Shown: positions 24,701 to 35,119 of the stretch, in pieces
Position numbering within the stretch: position 1 is the first letter of the stretch
How the letters are laid out: each line of letters begins with the position of its first letter
NCBI GenBank assembly: GCA_033065855.1
Contig: JAVXUO010000443.1
Span: forward strand, 1-64,000
DNA: 64,000 bases
Reading direction: 5' to 3'
Origin: Escallonia rubra
Taxonomy: Eukaryota; Streptophyta; Magnoliopsida; Escalloniales; Escalloniaceae
Notes under the pieces: generated by a model
What the model saw: only the letters and a program-made list of their open reading frames with translations
Databases searched by the model: none
Told to the model about the DNA's origin: nothing
Made by a program: the position numbers and the translations under genes

Positions 24701-24800
24701 ACACTACCATGGTATGCTCAGAGTTTTTTACAAAAGGACCCATCACACAGATAGGCGACTCCTCCGAGACACTATATCCTTCAGAGATATAATTTTATGT
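21795..24800 (+). repeat. Degenerate LTR sequence related to the 51.6 and 58.0 kb LTRs
   Basis: This region shares with the LTRs at 51637-53607 and 58022-59984 the array of units like GCGACTCCTCCGGGACACTA ... GGGAGCTCTAAGTGCTC (about 24000-24790) and CATGCC/CACGCC-rich segments (22080-22600). Around 21900-22060 it also resembles the inverted LTR at 26401-27367 (CCCTTTTGGAGGCTCCC and similar). A GATGGCGACTCGAG motif near 23874 may be an internal-region start. The frames at 22322-22580 and 24435-24792 are by-products of the repeats. Confidence 0.6.
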
Positions 24801-26379
24801 GGGGTAGGCACAACATTGACCGTAGGAAAGGTTATGTAGTTGCCCTGTATCCAAGCTTTGAAAGCTCATTAACTGTGTTCAACTCGCATGGACAGACTGC
24901 GACTTCCTTCGCTTGTCAGAGTGCCTGTCCACTATTGAGACTGACGCTCTCGATTGTTATCGTCATTGCTTGCTGCCTACACCGCAGCAGTCAGAGCATT
25001 TTGAGCTTGGGGCCTTAGGGTCCTTGACGGGCCAACCGAGTCATAAGTGCATCGTGCAGCTTCCTAGAGATGTTCCAAAGATCGAAGCTGGAGGTTTCCA
25101 AGATAGATATCTAGGTTTTTCTCATGTGTTTGGATACAAATGGGTACAACGGTCTCATCCTTACTGAAGTCAGTGCACTCCAAGAACTAGAGATAAAATC
25201 CTTCCACAAGGCCATCGACGTCTTCTCCAAGGTTTTGATGGATGCTGGCAATGTCAACAATGGTCACACACTCCACTTCATAGTGAATCTTGTCAAGGAA
25301 AACTTATACCCTGTTAGAACATGAGTGAATAATACCCTTGGGCATCTGGTGGTAACAAGAGTAGGCAAGTCTACTCAGGAACTTATATAATTCTCTAAGC
25401 TTAAAAATGTTATCTTCTTCGGATTGGTCAAGAGAGCCAACAAACAGGGCAAGGTGTTCGAGGGCATTGTTCACTCTACCATTGAACAAGACGAAGGCTG
25501 GTTGTTTGTACCTTAGAGGTAGCGCTTAGCAGTAAGGTTTCTGAGTTAAGGAGCATGGCGGAAGAGCCTAGAGGAAGAATGAGGAAAGCATCACTCTTTG
25601 AGATGATGGAGGATAAAATTTAGGTCATGCTTGGTGATATATAAAGTATGTTAGGGTTTGTGTCCGGTTGGGATGATCCTGGCACCTGAGCCCCTAGACA
25701 GGGCGACCTAAGGCATTGAAGGAAAGATATTGGTAGACAAGGGCTGGTTGTCAAGAGCAACTCTTTGGGGTGTGGTTAGCCCACGTGGTATTGCCATGAT
25801 GGGGTTGGGTTCCATCTTAATTTAGTCATGCATATGCGAAGTACTCCGAGCAACGGCAAGGTGGGGCACAATGGGAAGAGGTGCAACAAGTCCTACCACT
25901 GAGAGCCCGAAGGGTCGAGGAAACGATGGTCGTGACACTGGAACCTGGGTAGTATCATAACAAGCCCAGGCTCTGAAGGTTGGATCTGAGTAGGAGGGCT
26001 AACTAGAGCTTGGGATGACACGAGTGAGCAGTGGGCACAATGTGAGGAGCTCTAAGACCTTGAGAGACAGGAGACAGCAAAGTTAAGACTTTGATGGATT
26101 TTTGCATCTCTAGGATTATGATAATGAGAGACGGTTTGGAGTCTAGGATGTCGGTGATGGTGAGAGCGAGGAATTGGACTGTGGCATTGACACTTGTTTG
26201 AACATTAGGCGAATACATTCCAGGGGAGTCTAGAGTCAGACGACACTGGTCTCTTATTTGTCTTTGAGTTAATGCTCCTCTTAGATGGCAGGGTTGAGGC
26301 TTTTGCTGGTAGCCCTACATTCCTAAGGCATGGTGGGTTAGGTGTCAGACAAGGGGCAAAATACTCTACGATGCTCACC
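24801..26379 (-). mobile_element. Probable internal region of a decayed LTR retrotransposon
   Basis: On the minus strand this follows a primer-site-like sequence at 26380-26397 and an LTR at 26401-27367, which is where gag would be. Minus-strand frames at 26003-26218 and 25304-25489 are open but I recognise no domain, and plus-strand frames around 24913-25324 are equally unplaced. No protease, reverse transcriptase or integrase is readable, so it is either truncated or a non-autonomous large derivative. Confidence 0.45.
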
Positions 26380-26397
26380 TTCCCAGTGGAGTCACCA
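26380..26397 (-). other. Putative tRNA primer binding site
   Basis: On the minus strand TGGTGACTCCACTGGGAA begins three bases after the LTR end ...GACGTCA. The TGG start and the position fit a primer binding site; sequences of the TGGCGACTCCACTGGGGA type are common after LTRs of large plant Ty3 elements. I have not assigned the tRNA. Confidence 0.6.
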
Positions 26398-26400
26398 AAA

Positions 26401-27367
26401 TGACGTCAAGGAAGGGGGTTTGTACTAAACGAAAAGGTGTCACAAAGAATACAGTCTGAGTCAGAAGCTAATTGTGCTAATGTGAGACAGAGGAAGGACG
26501 TAACAAGGGTAAAAATCAAGGCTTCCCAGATAGAGCCTGAAGAGTGGCACTGCAACAAGGGCAAAGGCATGGGGTGAATACTGAAAACAATCACAGTCTA
26601 ATGCGTATGTCCAGAGTCAAGGTCCAGCATCAGGGTCATGTTTGTTTCTCTCTTTAGATTTCTATAGCTCTGAAATTCTAGAGTGAGAAAGTGAAATGTG
26701 AAAATGACTTGCAATCTCCTTGTAATACAATTTTTAAGTCCCTTATTTATAGGGGTTGAGAAGGTAATCTCATCAAGCGACATGTGGCCCTCCTTAGTAC
26801 AGACAATTGGGGTATAACGGGATGCCTAGCACCTTCCCGTTATTTGACTTAGTCTTCAAACCCATCATCTGTGTTTTTGTCCGATTAGATGCCTATGTTG
26901 GCAATCTAGAGTCATTTAGGTTTTTTTTAAAGTTTTTTTTTTCTTTGTTAAAGATAAAATAAGATGGCAATCTTGAAATTTATAGGCCTTTTCTTGGCCG
27001 AAAGGAATTTTCAAAGGGGGTGTGCCAGAGGGAGCCCCCACGGAGAAAGGGGTCAGATAAGGGCACCCCCAAGGAAAGGGATTCCTCAAAGGGTGAGGAG
27101 AGGAATCACCATGGAGGGGAGACCAATTAAGAATGGGCAGCCTCCAAAGGGCAAGGGGGCAAGACCCCCAAAGCAAGGAGGAGGCCAACACCTTAGTTGA
27201 GTGGTGCGCTGTCGACGCTTTTGCAAGGGAGGAGGCCCATCGAATTCAATGCTTAGAAAGAAAATTACAAAGAAGAAAGAGGTGCACACATGACTTGAAC
27301 GTGGGCCCGAGTTGACCGACTTGAAAGCGTTGACGCTTGACCGACTTGAAAGCTTTGACGTGTAACA
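26401..27367 (-). repeat. LTR, minus orientation, adjacent to S1 block copy 2
   Basis: On the minus strand it begins TGTTACACGTC (27367) and ends GACGTCA (26401). It contains a TATA box CTATAAATA (plus-strand 26744-26752). Its last 200 bases resemble the end of the LTRs at 51637 and 58022, for example GACTCAGACTGTATTC and TTGTGACACC. Near the start a 25-bp unit with CGACTTGAAAGC is duplicated (27315-27360). The S1 duplicate begins immediately outside it. Confidence 0.75.
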
Positions 27368-27675
27368 AGAGTGGTCAAAAGTGCCTAATCACGATGGTTT
27401 AACAAAAACTCTCTAGAAAAAGTTATGGGAAAAGCATAAAGCATGTTTTTGGAAGGTAAGATCATATGCATATTTGTAGAACTTGGCATTTACTTTTTGT
27501 GATTACGAAACAACTTAGTAAGATCAATGAAATGAGACAACAAATTTATCACATCTTCTACATTACTACAGGATTACCTTATTTTCTTCATGGATTACAT
27601 TTTGACTTTTTTGCCTATTTAGAGAACTCAAACATCATGACATTGGCAAAACACACACCGTAACTCAACAGCAAA

Positions 27676-28110
27676 ATGTCATCTACTATTTTTCATCTCG
27701 TAATACTACTCATGGCAATGGTTATGGTTTCACCTACAGTTAACTCTGAGACCTTGGGTACGTATAGTGTGGATGTCAGGAGCAACTTAAGTGATGCACT
27801 CATTGTCCATTGCCAATCTAACAGAGGAGATGACCTGGGCAACCAAGTTCTTCAATATGCTGGTCACTTTGGTTGGAAATTTGATGTCATTCTTGGACAG
27901 CCTAGGATCTTCTCCTGTTCCTTGAGTTTCGGGAATTTAAGGGGTATCTTTGATGCGTTCATATATGGTAGAGATTTCGATAGGTGCAAGGACAATTTTT
28001 GTCAATGGTGTGTGGACCAAAAGGGGGTGTACATCGACCTCAAAGATAAAGGTTGGAAGTTAGAATATTACTGGAAGAATGGTGAGCTGAATGAAGATTT
28101 GTTGAGTTGA
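27676..28110 (+). CDS. S1-type self-incompatibility homologue (SPH), copy 2
   Basis: The 144-residue product is an S1/SPH family protein with a signal peptide (residues 1-24) that differs from copy 1 by one residue. Family landmarks are the same: VHCQS, GWKF, RIFSC, DAFIYGRDFDRC, FCQWC and GWKLEYYW near the end. It ends NEDLLS, four residues longer than copy 1. About three quarters of residues match copy 1 and nearly all differences lie in the mature part. An AATAAA lies at 28133-28138. The frame is intact; biological role unknown. SPH proteins are usually secreted and often expressed in reproductive tissue. Confidence 0.9.
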   Translation: MSSTIFHLVILLMAMVMVSPTVNSETLGTYSVDVRSNLSDALIVHCQSNRGDDLGNQVLQYAGHFGWKFDVILGQPRIFSCSLSFGNLRGIFDAFIYGRDFDRCKDNFCQWCVDQKGVYIDLKDKGWKLEYYWKNGELNEDLLS

Positions 28111-28180
28111 ATTCCTAGTGACGGTCCAACATAATAAAGATTTTATATTTCGTGTAAGAAAATTTTGGCGTCATTACGAC

Positions 28181-28495
28181 ACATGTCCATTAGCAAGTGA
28201 AATAAAATATAATATTTACTTTGTCTCTTATAATCTTTTTTTTAAAATATAACGTTTACTTTGTTTTTGTTTTTATTTTTATTTTTTGGAAGAAAGAACA
28301 CAATTTTTATTCATGACGAGAGTTACAAACACATGTCCATTAGCAAGTGAAAGAAAATATAATATTTACTTTGTCTCTTATAATCTTTTTTTGAAAAATA
28401 TAACGTTTACTTTGTTTTTGTTTTTATTTTTATTTATATTTATATTTTTTGGAAGAAAGAAGACAATTTTTATTCATGATGAGTGTTACAAAATT
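28181..28495 (+). repeat. Tandem duplication of about 150 bp after S1 copy 2
   Basis: Two near-identical units begin ACATGTCCATTAGCAAGTGA at 28181 and 28331. Each has a poly-T run, a TTTGTTTTTGTTTTTATTTT tract and the segment GGAAGAAAGAA...TTTTTATTCATGA. Copy 1 of the S1 block has only one such unit (about 805-880). Confidence 0.85.
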
Positions 28496-28794
28496 TTTGA
28501 ATGACAGACCTCACAAAATATGACGCCTGTGTTTATCCAAACTTCATGGATCTATTACATTCAGTGCGAATCTCGATAACTCACGGGATACACGTACGCC
28601 AGACAAACATTAGCTTATAAGAATTATAACAGTGTATGAAGTTGTTTGTATCTTCTACAATGCACCAACTAATGGATAGATTTTCCTTCAAAGAATCCAA
28701 TGCTTGGTTGAGATTGATGGGGCAAACCAAAATCCACGTTTTGCATAAAAGTGGATTTAAACCAAATTTGCTCTTTTCAAAATTCTATGTACTC

Positions 28795-28975
28795 CATAGC
28801 TTTGTAACAAAGATGTGTTGCGCTACTGCAAAAATGTCCCAAACATATAAAGTCCTACATTTAAAAAGGTATAAAGTCCATAGCTTTGTAACAAAGATGT
28901 TTTGCGCTACTGAAATAACCAAGTGGCCGCATAAAAAGGTATAAAGTCCCAAACATATAAAGTCCTACATTTAAA
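28795..28975 (+). repeat. Short tandem repeats in S1 block copy 2
   Basis: The motifs CATAGCTTTGTAACAAAGATG and CCCAAACATATAAAGTCCTAC each occur twice in alternating order, giving a repeat of about 80-90 bp. This explains the open frame at 28636-28944, which I do not regard as a gene. Confidence 0.75.
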
Positions 28976-29660
28976 AAGTGATCGAGACTGGCTAAGGCCA
29001 TACTTGGTCTTGGCCTAGCGCTGAGTCGCGGTACAACTACCTGTCATTGTACGTGAACGAAAATCATATTTTGTACTCAAAAGAAGTAGTAATGAAAAAG
29101 TACCGGAAATGGGAATAATTCTTCAAGGAGAAAAGAAAACCTATTGATAAAAGGTTTGAACTAGGTCAAGCTGGGTGGTACTACTAGATTTTATTTAGCC
29201 CACTACAAATGAAGAATACTATCGCCAGTAAAATGGACTTTAAGAATTGCAAATATTTATCGTCCCACTGTTAAATGAATACTACTTGTATAGACTCTAA
29301 AACCAGCAAAACACCTTAAAATTTTTCTGAATTCATGATTTAATCAAGGAAGCAAAAAAAAAAGCCCTACTATATAGCGTCTTCGTCTTCCATCTCTCTC
29401 GTCCTCTGTCATCTACATTCATGCCAGAGAAAAGTATTAGTATTTTTCCGGTCAAAGAGAACATTTAATGGTGGTCTGGACATAAATTAGCTAGAGTCTC
29501 GACAGGCCTCATCAAATTCAGCAGTTTCAAGGCACGCGCTAGCAACTCATCTAATTTCCTGGTGCATATCAAGCATTTTTAACGAGAGATAAACAATGTT
29601 TCATCGCGAGTTCATAATCATGAACTTGCAAACATAGCAACCACGAAAGAGTCACGTGCA

Positions 29661-30881
29661 TATCAAGCATTCTTAACTAATGTTGTCATCTTTAGCAAAC
29701 CCTGAGAATCTCCTAACTGCTATGCAATGACTCTTTCACTTGTCTAGGTGCAAATCGAGTTCAGCATACCCTGTGGAAGAGCCCCTTATGTTTTTCTAGC
29801 ATGTACAACCTCATGGTATAGTCGAAGCCTCGCGCCGTCTGGGCCATGGTGGTCAAGATGGGAGCAGTGATCATGAGTCGGGAGGAGTTTGTGTTAGCCC
29901 TGCGAACGTATTGATACAACCTAAGGTCCAAATATGCAGGATCAGCACAAAATTGTGTATTAATTATAGAGTCTTGGAATTGTTGTTTACATGAAGAACA
30001 AAGAACTCTTTTCAGAGCTATCAGTTGCAATTTTCCGAGATATAAGGTAAAATTTTAGCCAGTCCAAATTACTACTAGCGCTACTTTTTACTGACATAGG
30101 AGCGAATGCAGAGCAACCTAAGTTGTGAGAAGAAGGTGAACCTATGAAAGCCGTCTACGGTGGACTTTTCGAAGGAAGTGGCTCATCGGACTGGCGCTCA
30201 CATCCATAATAACTCTCTGAGAGTCTGATCAAATCCGTTTCCAATTGCACCACCGTGTACGAAAGCAACTCGAGAGCAATGCAACAACATAAGAGTGCCA
30301 GCAAAAAGCTGAGCTCACATATAGCGATGAACTTTCTCTCTATCATCATGTCCTTTTTTATTGCCAATGGGCGGTAGCAGTAGAAATGGCGTGACTTTCT
30401 TGCTATGACCCTTTCCTTTTTATATGCTCAAGTAGTTCTTAACGAGTCACTATATCTTGCAAAGTTTAGTGGGCGTGTCTCTTAGTCCGTGTAGCTAGAA
30501 TGTACTTGTTCTTGCAAATCTTTGGGTGCTCTGATAAAGTTCTTCCAGACATCTAAAATAGGTTCACCTTTCACCCTTTCAGTTTACTCTTCTAACCGTA
30601 CGAAATTGGAGGCAAAGTTAGTATTGAATCAGTTGGAAGAGAAGAAACGACTTGAATATCTGAACCAAATGACAAGCATATTCGCATAACCGTACTTGTA
30701 TTCTTTCAGAAAATCACTTGTATCAAAACATGGGTCAACGATTTTGGGGGGAGGGATAATTTAGAAAGACCAAATTAATTGATTTAAAAAAAATCCCTTT
30801 CTTTTTTAATTCTACCCCTTATTCAGAAATTTTTGAAAAGTCACCCCACTTTTTCATAAATTTTCAAAACAATTCCACCTT
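29661..30881. other. Interval with two unplaced minus-strand open frames
   Basis: At 29761-30030 an 89-residue minus frame and at 30155-30367 a 70-residue minus frame are open. The second has a hydrophobic stretch (FLLALLCCCIALELLSYTVV) that could span a membrane. They might be exons of one small or broken gene, but I recognise neither, and no splice pair convincingly joins them. The remainder to 30881 looks non-coding. Confidence 0.3.
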
Positions 30882-31024
30882 TGTAACGACCCGGTCCACG
30901 GCCCCACCACAAGGCATTGCCTCCCTCAAAAGGGCTAGCCAAGTAAGTAGGTACTTATGAGTTCATAGGCAGGGTCTTATAAGGCCAATCGCAAACTCTC
31001 CCACAACCGATGTGGGATATTACA
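30882..31024 (-). repeat. 3' LTR of the TRIM
   Basis: 143 bp, plus-strand ends TGTAACGACCC and GATGTGGGATATTACA. It is the 3' LTR because the polypurine tract abuts it on the minus strand. Confidence 0.92.
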
Positions 31025-31249
31025 ATCTCCCCTCCTTATACCTTAGCGTCCTCGCTATGGCTCGATCACACATAACCCAGAATCTTCCTCTCTAGGCAAT
31101 GTGGGATATACCGGGCTCACCCTTCGTTGCCCCAACCATCCTCTTGATGTGGGATATACCCGGACTTGCCTTCGTTTCCCGGCCCCAACCATCGGCAACC
31201 CGACTGGATAGCCCAGCCTGAGCTTTCGAGAGTTTGCTCTGATACCATC

Positions 31250-31392
31250 TGTAACGACCCGGTTCACGGCCCCACCACAGGGCATTGCCTCCCTCAAAAG
31301 GGCTAGCCAAGTAGGTAGGTACTTATGAGTTCATAAGCAGGGTCTTATAAGGCCAATCGCAAACTCTCCCACAACCGATGTGGGATATTACA
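31250..31392 (-). repeat. 5' LTR of the TRIM
   Basis: 143 bp, same ends as the partner LTR. It is the 5' LTR because the primer binding site lies just inside it on the minus strand. Confidence 0.92.
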
Positions 31393-31479
31393 ACCTTCCA
31401 CTAAGTTTTATTCCCAAAACCCTTCAAAACCTAATTCTCCCAAAGAACTGTTAGGAAAAAAAGTAAACCTAGTTTTAGT

Positions 31480-31615
31480 CACTAGCATTTGGCAACCTGC
31501 CTAACGCTAGCAATATATTTGATTTTCCCTATGTGTGTGTGTGTAGATAGGGACACACATATATAGGGAAAAGCAAATATGTTCATAGCCTTAGGCAAGT
31601 TGCCCAAGGCTAGTG
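31480..31615. mobile_element. Fold-back (hairpin) MITE
   Basis: The sequence is nearly its own reverse complement. The left arm CACTAGCATTTGGCAACCTG ... TTTTCCCTATGTGTGTG pairs with a right arm reading CACTAGCCTTGGGCAACTTG ... TTTTCCCTATATATGTG on the other strand. A stem of about 60 bp surrounds a very short loop. No target-site duplication is obvious. It could be transcribed as a hairpin, but no evidence of expression is available. Confidence 0.7.
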
Positions 31616-32082
31616 CTCAATACGACGTAGTTATGATTTAAAATGATTAATTTTTTTTTCTTTCTTTGTCTTCCTATTTGACAGTTTCACTCTCTGTCTC
31701 AAATATCAGATTTTCCCACCTTCCATCGCCGGCCTATGTTGCCCGGCAGCATCCATTGCAGGCGACCTTCTATTTCCACCACCCACACCACACACAACAA
31801 CCATAACATGGCGACGGTCCAGCCACCACCATATAGAAACACTTAATTGATCCATCAAAGGAAACTCAAGATAAAAATTCAATTGATCAAATTTCAAACA
31901 AACACATATATGCACACAAACAAATCTAGTATGTGTATGTGGGGAGGGTAGGGGGTGGGAGGAGTATTGTTCTATTTTTTTCCTCTCTCCCCGTCACTTT
32001 CTCTCCCTGTCATTCTCTCTCTTTCTTTCGTCAGTTCAGCCAAACCAGATCATCCCATCATTAGCCACCGTCTCCAACTAGC
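31616..32082. other. Non-coding, pyrimidine-rich tract
   Basis: No gene seen. A CTCTCT/TTTCTC-rich stretch lies at 31970-32035; ccacc-rich sequence at 31700-31830 yields spurious frames. Confidence 0.4.
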
Positions 32083-32090
32083 CTCCACAC

Positions 32091-32895
32091 CAGTAGCGGA
32101 GGCAGCAGGGAGCACAGGGGGGCACGTGCCCACCTGCTGCCGTCCAGATCTTCATCTCCATGTACAGGTCTTGTAGTTCATCGGCCATGCCCCCACCAAG
32201 ATGAGACTTCACCCTCCGCCGATGATTTCATCAGCGGCATCTGAAAAGCCAAGCCAATCTCTCTACGGACATCTCATCTCATAATTCCCTATCTTCTCCC
32301 CAAATATGCTTGATTGTCTTTCACTTTCTCTGCTTTTTCAACTTTGAATCTAGGCTTCCATTTATCAACAATCCAAGTTATATCTACATCTTGAAAATAA
32401 ATCAACCTCTTGTTTTCTTAAACAACCATCACTAATTTTGTTAGTTCTCAGTAGTTTTGGCATATGCTGATTCATGATGATTGTGTCCAGTGTTTATAAT
32501 AAATTTGGTGATTTTTCTTGTAGCTTGTTCAACTAATCTGTCAAAGCTTTTTTACCGAGTGATTTTCTTTGCTTCAGTTTCCTCTTTGATACCGGAATAG
32601 CTATATAAACCAAGGCCTTAAAGTCATTGAAGAGGCCTTGTCTGACGTTTAACACGGGAGTGCACTTCATAGGGATGAAGATTGAAATGAAAAACTGTCG
32701 TTTTACTACTTTACTTACAATCCTACCTGACATGAAGGGTCCGGAATATGTGTGAGATTCTTGTTTGCTAGGTTTAATCAACAATTGCAATTTGCCTACA
32801 GTTGAGCTTTAGTAATATATATTTTGTGTTTTTAAAAAAAAAGATTGTCGTCTATTAGGTGCCCACCTCTTACGAAGTTTCTGGCTCCGCCACTG
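32091..32895. mobile_element. hAT-type non-autonomous transposon
   Basis: Terminal inverted repeats CAGTAGCGGAGGCAGC (left) and CAGTGGCGGAGCCAG (right, read inward) match the common hAT end. The flanking 8-bp direct repeat CTCCACAC is perfect (32083-32090 and 32896-32903). Just inside, GGGGGGCACGTGCCCACC and GTGCCCACCTCTTACG are also hAT-like subterminal sequence. The 805-bp interior lacks a transposase. Confidence 0.92.
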
Positions 32896-32903
32896 CTCCA
32901 CAC

Positions 32904-33560
32904 CAATGACACACCAACCCCACCATCACAAACCACTAATCTACCACTGCCACACCTCAGTCCTCTGGCGAGATCATCCATTATTGCATCAAACAGCCTT
33001 CCACACCGCCGACCCACCATTGCTGTAGATTAGCCAAACCACGGTCGACGTCGCCAGTCAGCCTCCACAGCAGCGACCCACCATCATAAACCACTAATCC
33101 AGAAAAAACTCCCGCCAACCCACTATTGCCACCTCAAACAACCTCCACTTTGTTGCCACTGACCACCGGCGACCCACCACTTTCGCTATCAAGTCTCTCT
33201 CGGTCTCTCTTCCAATCGAGATCAGTCATTGCGGCCTTATCCAGCCTTCATACTAGCGACCCACCAACCGTACCATTACATACTAGAAACCCACCATCGA
33301 AACCACTATAGACCCCATCGCAATTCTAGTAACCCACAACCACAAAAATGACCCACCACCGCCAGCCACAAATCCCATCGCCAAACCCCGTGACTTTTTG
33401 ACATAAACTGTGCCGCCATCTATCCACCACCACCATCAAGCCCACGACACCGATCACCATCTACATTAGCATCTAATACCATCGACTCCAATTAACACCG
33501 ACAACAAGCTACAAATTTGAGCTTTGTGCTTATTGCAACTTAGTGGATTTAATTTGAATT
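32904..33560. other. CCACC-rich low-complexity sequence
   Basis: Dominated by ACCCACCA / CCACCATC-type repeats. The open frames here (for example 32845-33033 and 33126-33311) encode only proline-, serine- and threonine-rich peptides and are not called as genes. Confidence 0.5.
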
Positions 33561-33570
33561 GGGTTTGTGA

Positions 33571-35119
33571 ATAGGAGTGTTGCTGAGTTTGATCTTCCAA
33601 GGATGATAGGAGATTTTGATGATTATGTCGGCATCACAAAACTAATACATGATCAGCTATCTATTGCCATTTTATAGGAAGACTTGGACTATGTTCATAC
33701 GTTTAATAATGACCATACGTTTACTAATGATCAGAAGTGTGCACTCGATGCTATTAAGGGATTGATTGAGTACAATGAGAGTGCAGTATATTTCACTGAT
33801 GGTCCAAGAGGAACTGGAAAAACATATATTTATCGCGCCTTTCTGGAAACAATTAGAAGTAACGGTAACATTACAGTTTCAAGGGCACCTTCTGGAATTG
33901 CAGCAACATTATTGCTTGTGGGTACAATAGCCCATTCCATGTTCAAGCTGCCACTGACTCCTGAGGCTTCATCAGGTTTGTTCAATTAGCAAACAATCTG
34001 ATAAAGATGAATTGTTGAGACGGGCTTCGGTCCTAATTTGGGATGATGCAACAATGACTCATAAGTATTTGTTTGAAGCTCTTGACAGAACCTTAAGCGA
34101 CATCATTGGTGTTGATCTTCCTTTTGGGGGAAAGGTAATGGTTTTGGGTGGTGATTTTCGTCAAGTTCTACTGGTTATGCCAAAAGGTGGAAAGTCAGAA
34201 ACCATTTACACGTGCATCGCGAGATCATATTTATGGTCGGGAACCAAAGTGCTTCGGTTGAAGGAGAACATGAAGAGTAGGAATGACCAAGAATTTGCTG
34301 AGTACCTATTACGAGTTGAAGAAGGAACTGAACCCACTGTTGCTAATGAGATGATTAAGGTTAATTCAAGCATGGTTGTAGATTAGGAAGGACTGCAGTC
34401 GGTCGATAGATTAATTGATGAAGTTTTTCCTGATTTAGATTTGCATGCTAACAACCAGAGATATATGACTGACAGAGCATTGATAACGCCATGAAATGAG
34501 CATGTGAACATGTTGAATGAGAAGGTGATCCAAAAATCCATGGAATAAACATATTTACTACTCATATGATAAAGTTGAGAATGTCACACGTCTTCTATAC
34601 TAGTCAGAGTTTCACAACTCCATTACATCATGTGGTTTGCCCCCCACATGTTTTAAGATTGAAAAAGGGTCCTTTGTTATGTTGCTAAGGAATATCGACC
34701 CAAAAATTAGTTTATGAAACAGTACAAGGCTGTTGTGTCGTGACCTTCATGACATCTACATAGATGTTGAAATTATGACGGGACACCATAAGGGCACAAA
34801 GGCGTTCTTGCCAAAAATAAAATTGAGAATAATTGATAGTAAAAATCTTCCATTTGAGATAGTTCGTTATCAGTTTTCAGTGAGCCTCAGTTTTGCTTTC
34901 ACAATCAACAAAGCACTAAGTCAAAGAATACCGAATGTGGGGATCTGCCTTCTGAATCGTGTATTCAATCATGGGAAACTATACATGGCATTGTTCAGAG
35001 GAACATCAAAGGAAGCGACAAAGACGTTGGTTAAAAAGGGAAGGATTGACAACATGGATGCAGTATACACAAAGAACATTGTTTACAAAGAAGTGTTGCA
35101 ACGTCACGTCTATGAGTAA
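33571..35119 (+). pseudogene. Helitron PIF1-type helicase relic
   Basis: In order are SVAEFDLPRMIGDF (start of the helicase domain), QKCALDAI, a Walker A GPRGTGKTY near 33801-33827, APSGIAATLL, HSMFKLPL, a Walker B-like LIWDDATM near 34036-34060 (family: DEAPM), GGDFRQVLLVMPKG, SRNDQEFAEYLLRVEEGTE, PPHVLRLKKGSFVMLLRNID, and DIYIDVEIMTGHHKGTKAFLPKI. The final helicase motif TINKALSQ-P-VGI-L, then VFNHGKLYMALFRGTSKE, closes it. Stops at 33676, 33987, 34384 and a shift near 33990 inactivate it. The Rep domain is not visible upstream. Confidence 0.93.

Larger units (their letters stand above)
27369..29660 (+). repeat. Duplicated S1 block, copy 2
   Basis: Direct repeat of 1-4780 without the three transposon insertions of copy 1. 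Single-copy target sites corresponding to the MULE (29251-29259) and hAT (29346-29353) insertions are present. It has its own internal tandem duplications (28181-28495 and 28795-28975). Its left edge coincides with the LTR end at 27367. Confidence 0.85.
30882..31392 (-). mobile_element. Complete TRIM (terminal-repeat retrotransposon in miniature)
   Basis: Two 143-bp direct LTRs (30882-31024 and 31250-31392) differ at only about four positions and have TG...CA ends. A 5-bp target-site duplication ACCTT flanks the whole element (30877-30881 and 31393-31397). On the minus strand TGGTATCAGAGC (tRNA-iMet primer site, 31236-31247) follows the 5' LTR by two bases, and a purine tract AAGGAGGGGAGA (about 31026-31038) precedes the 3' LTR. 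The 225-bp interior has no coding capacity, so movement must depend on proteins supplied by other elements. Confidence 0.95.

Noticed and set aside
309-28110. Calling the S1 pair a self-incompatibility locus
   Set aside because: S1 homologues are numerous in most plants and usually not S determinants. There is no linked pollen factor or other S-locus feature here.
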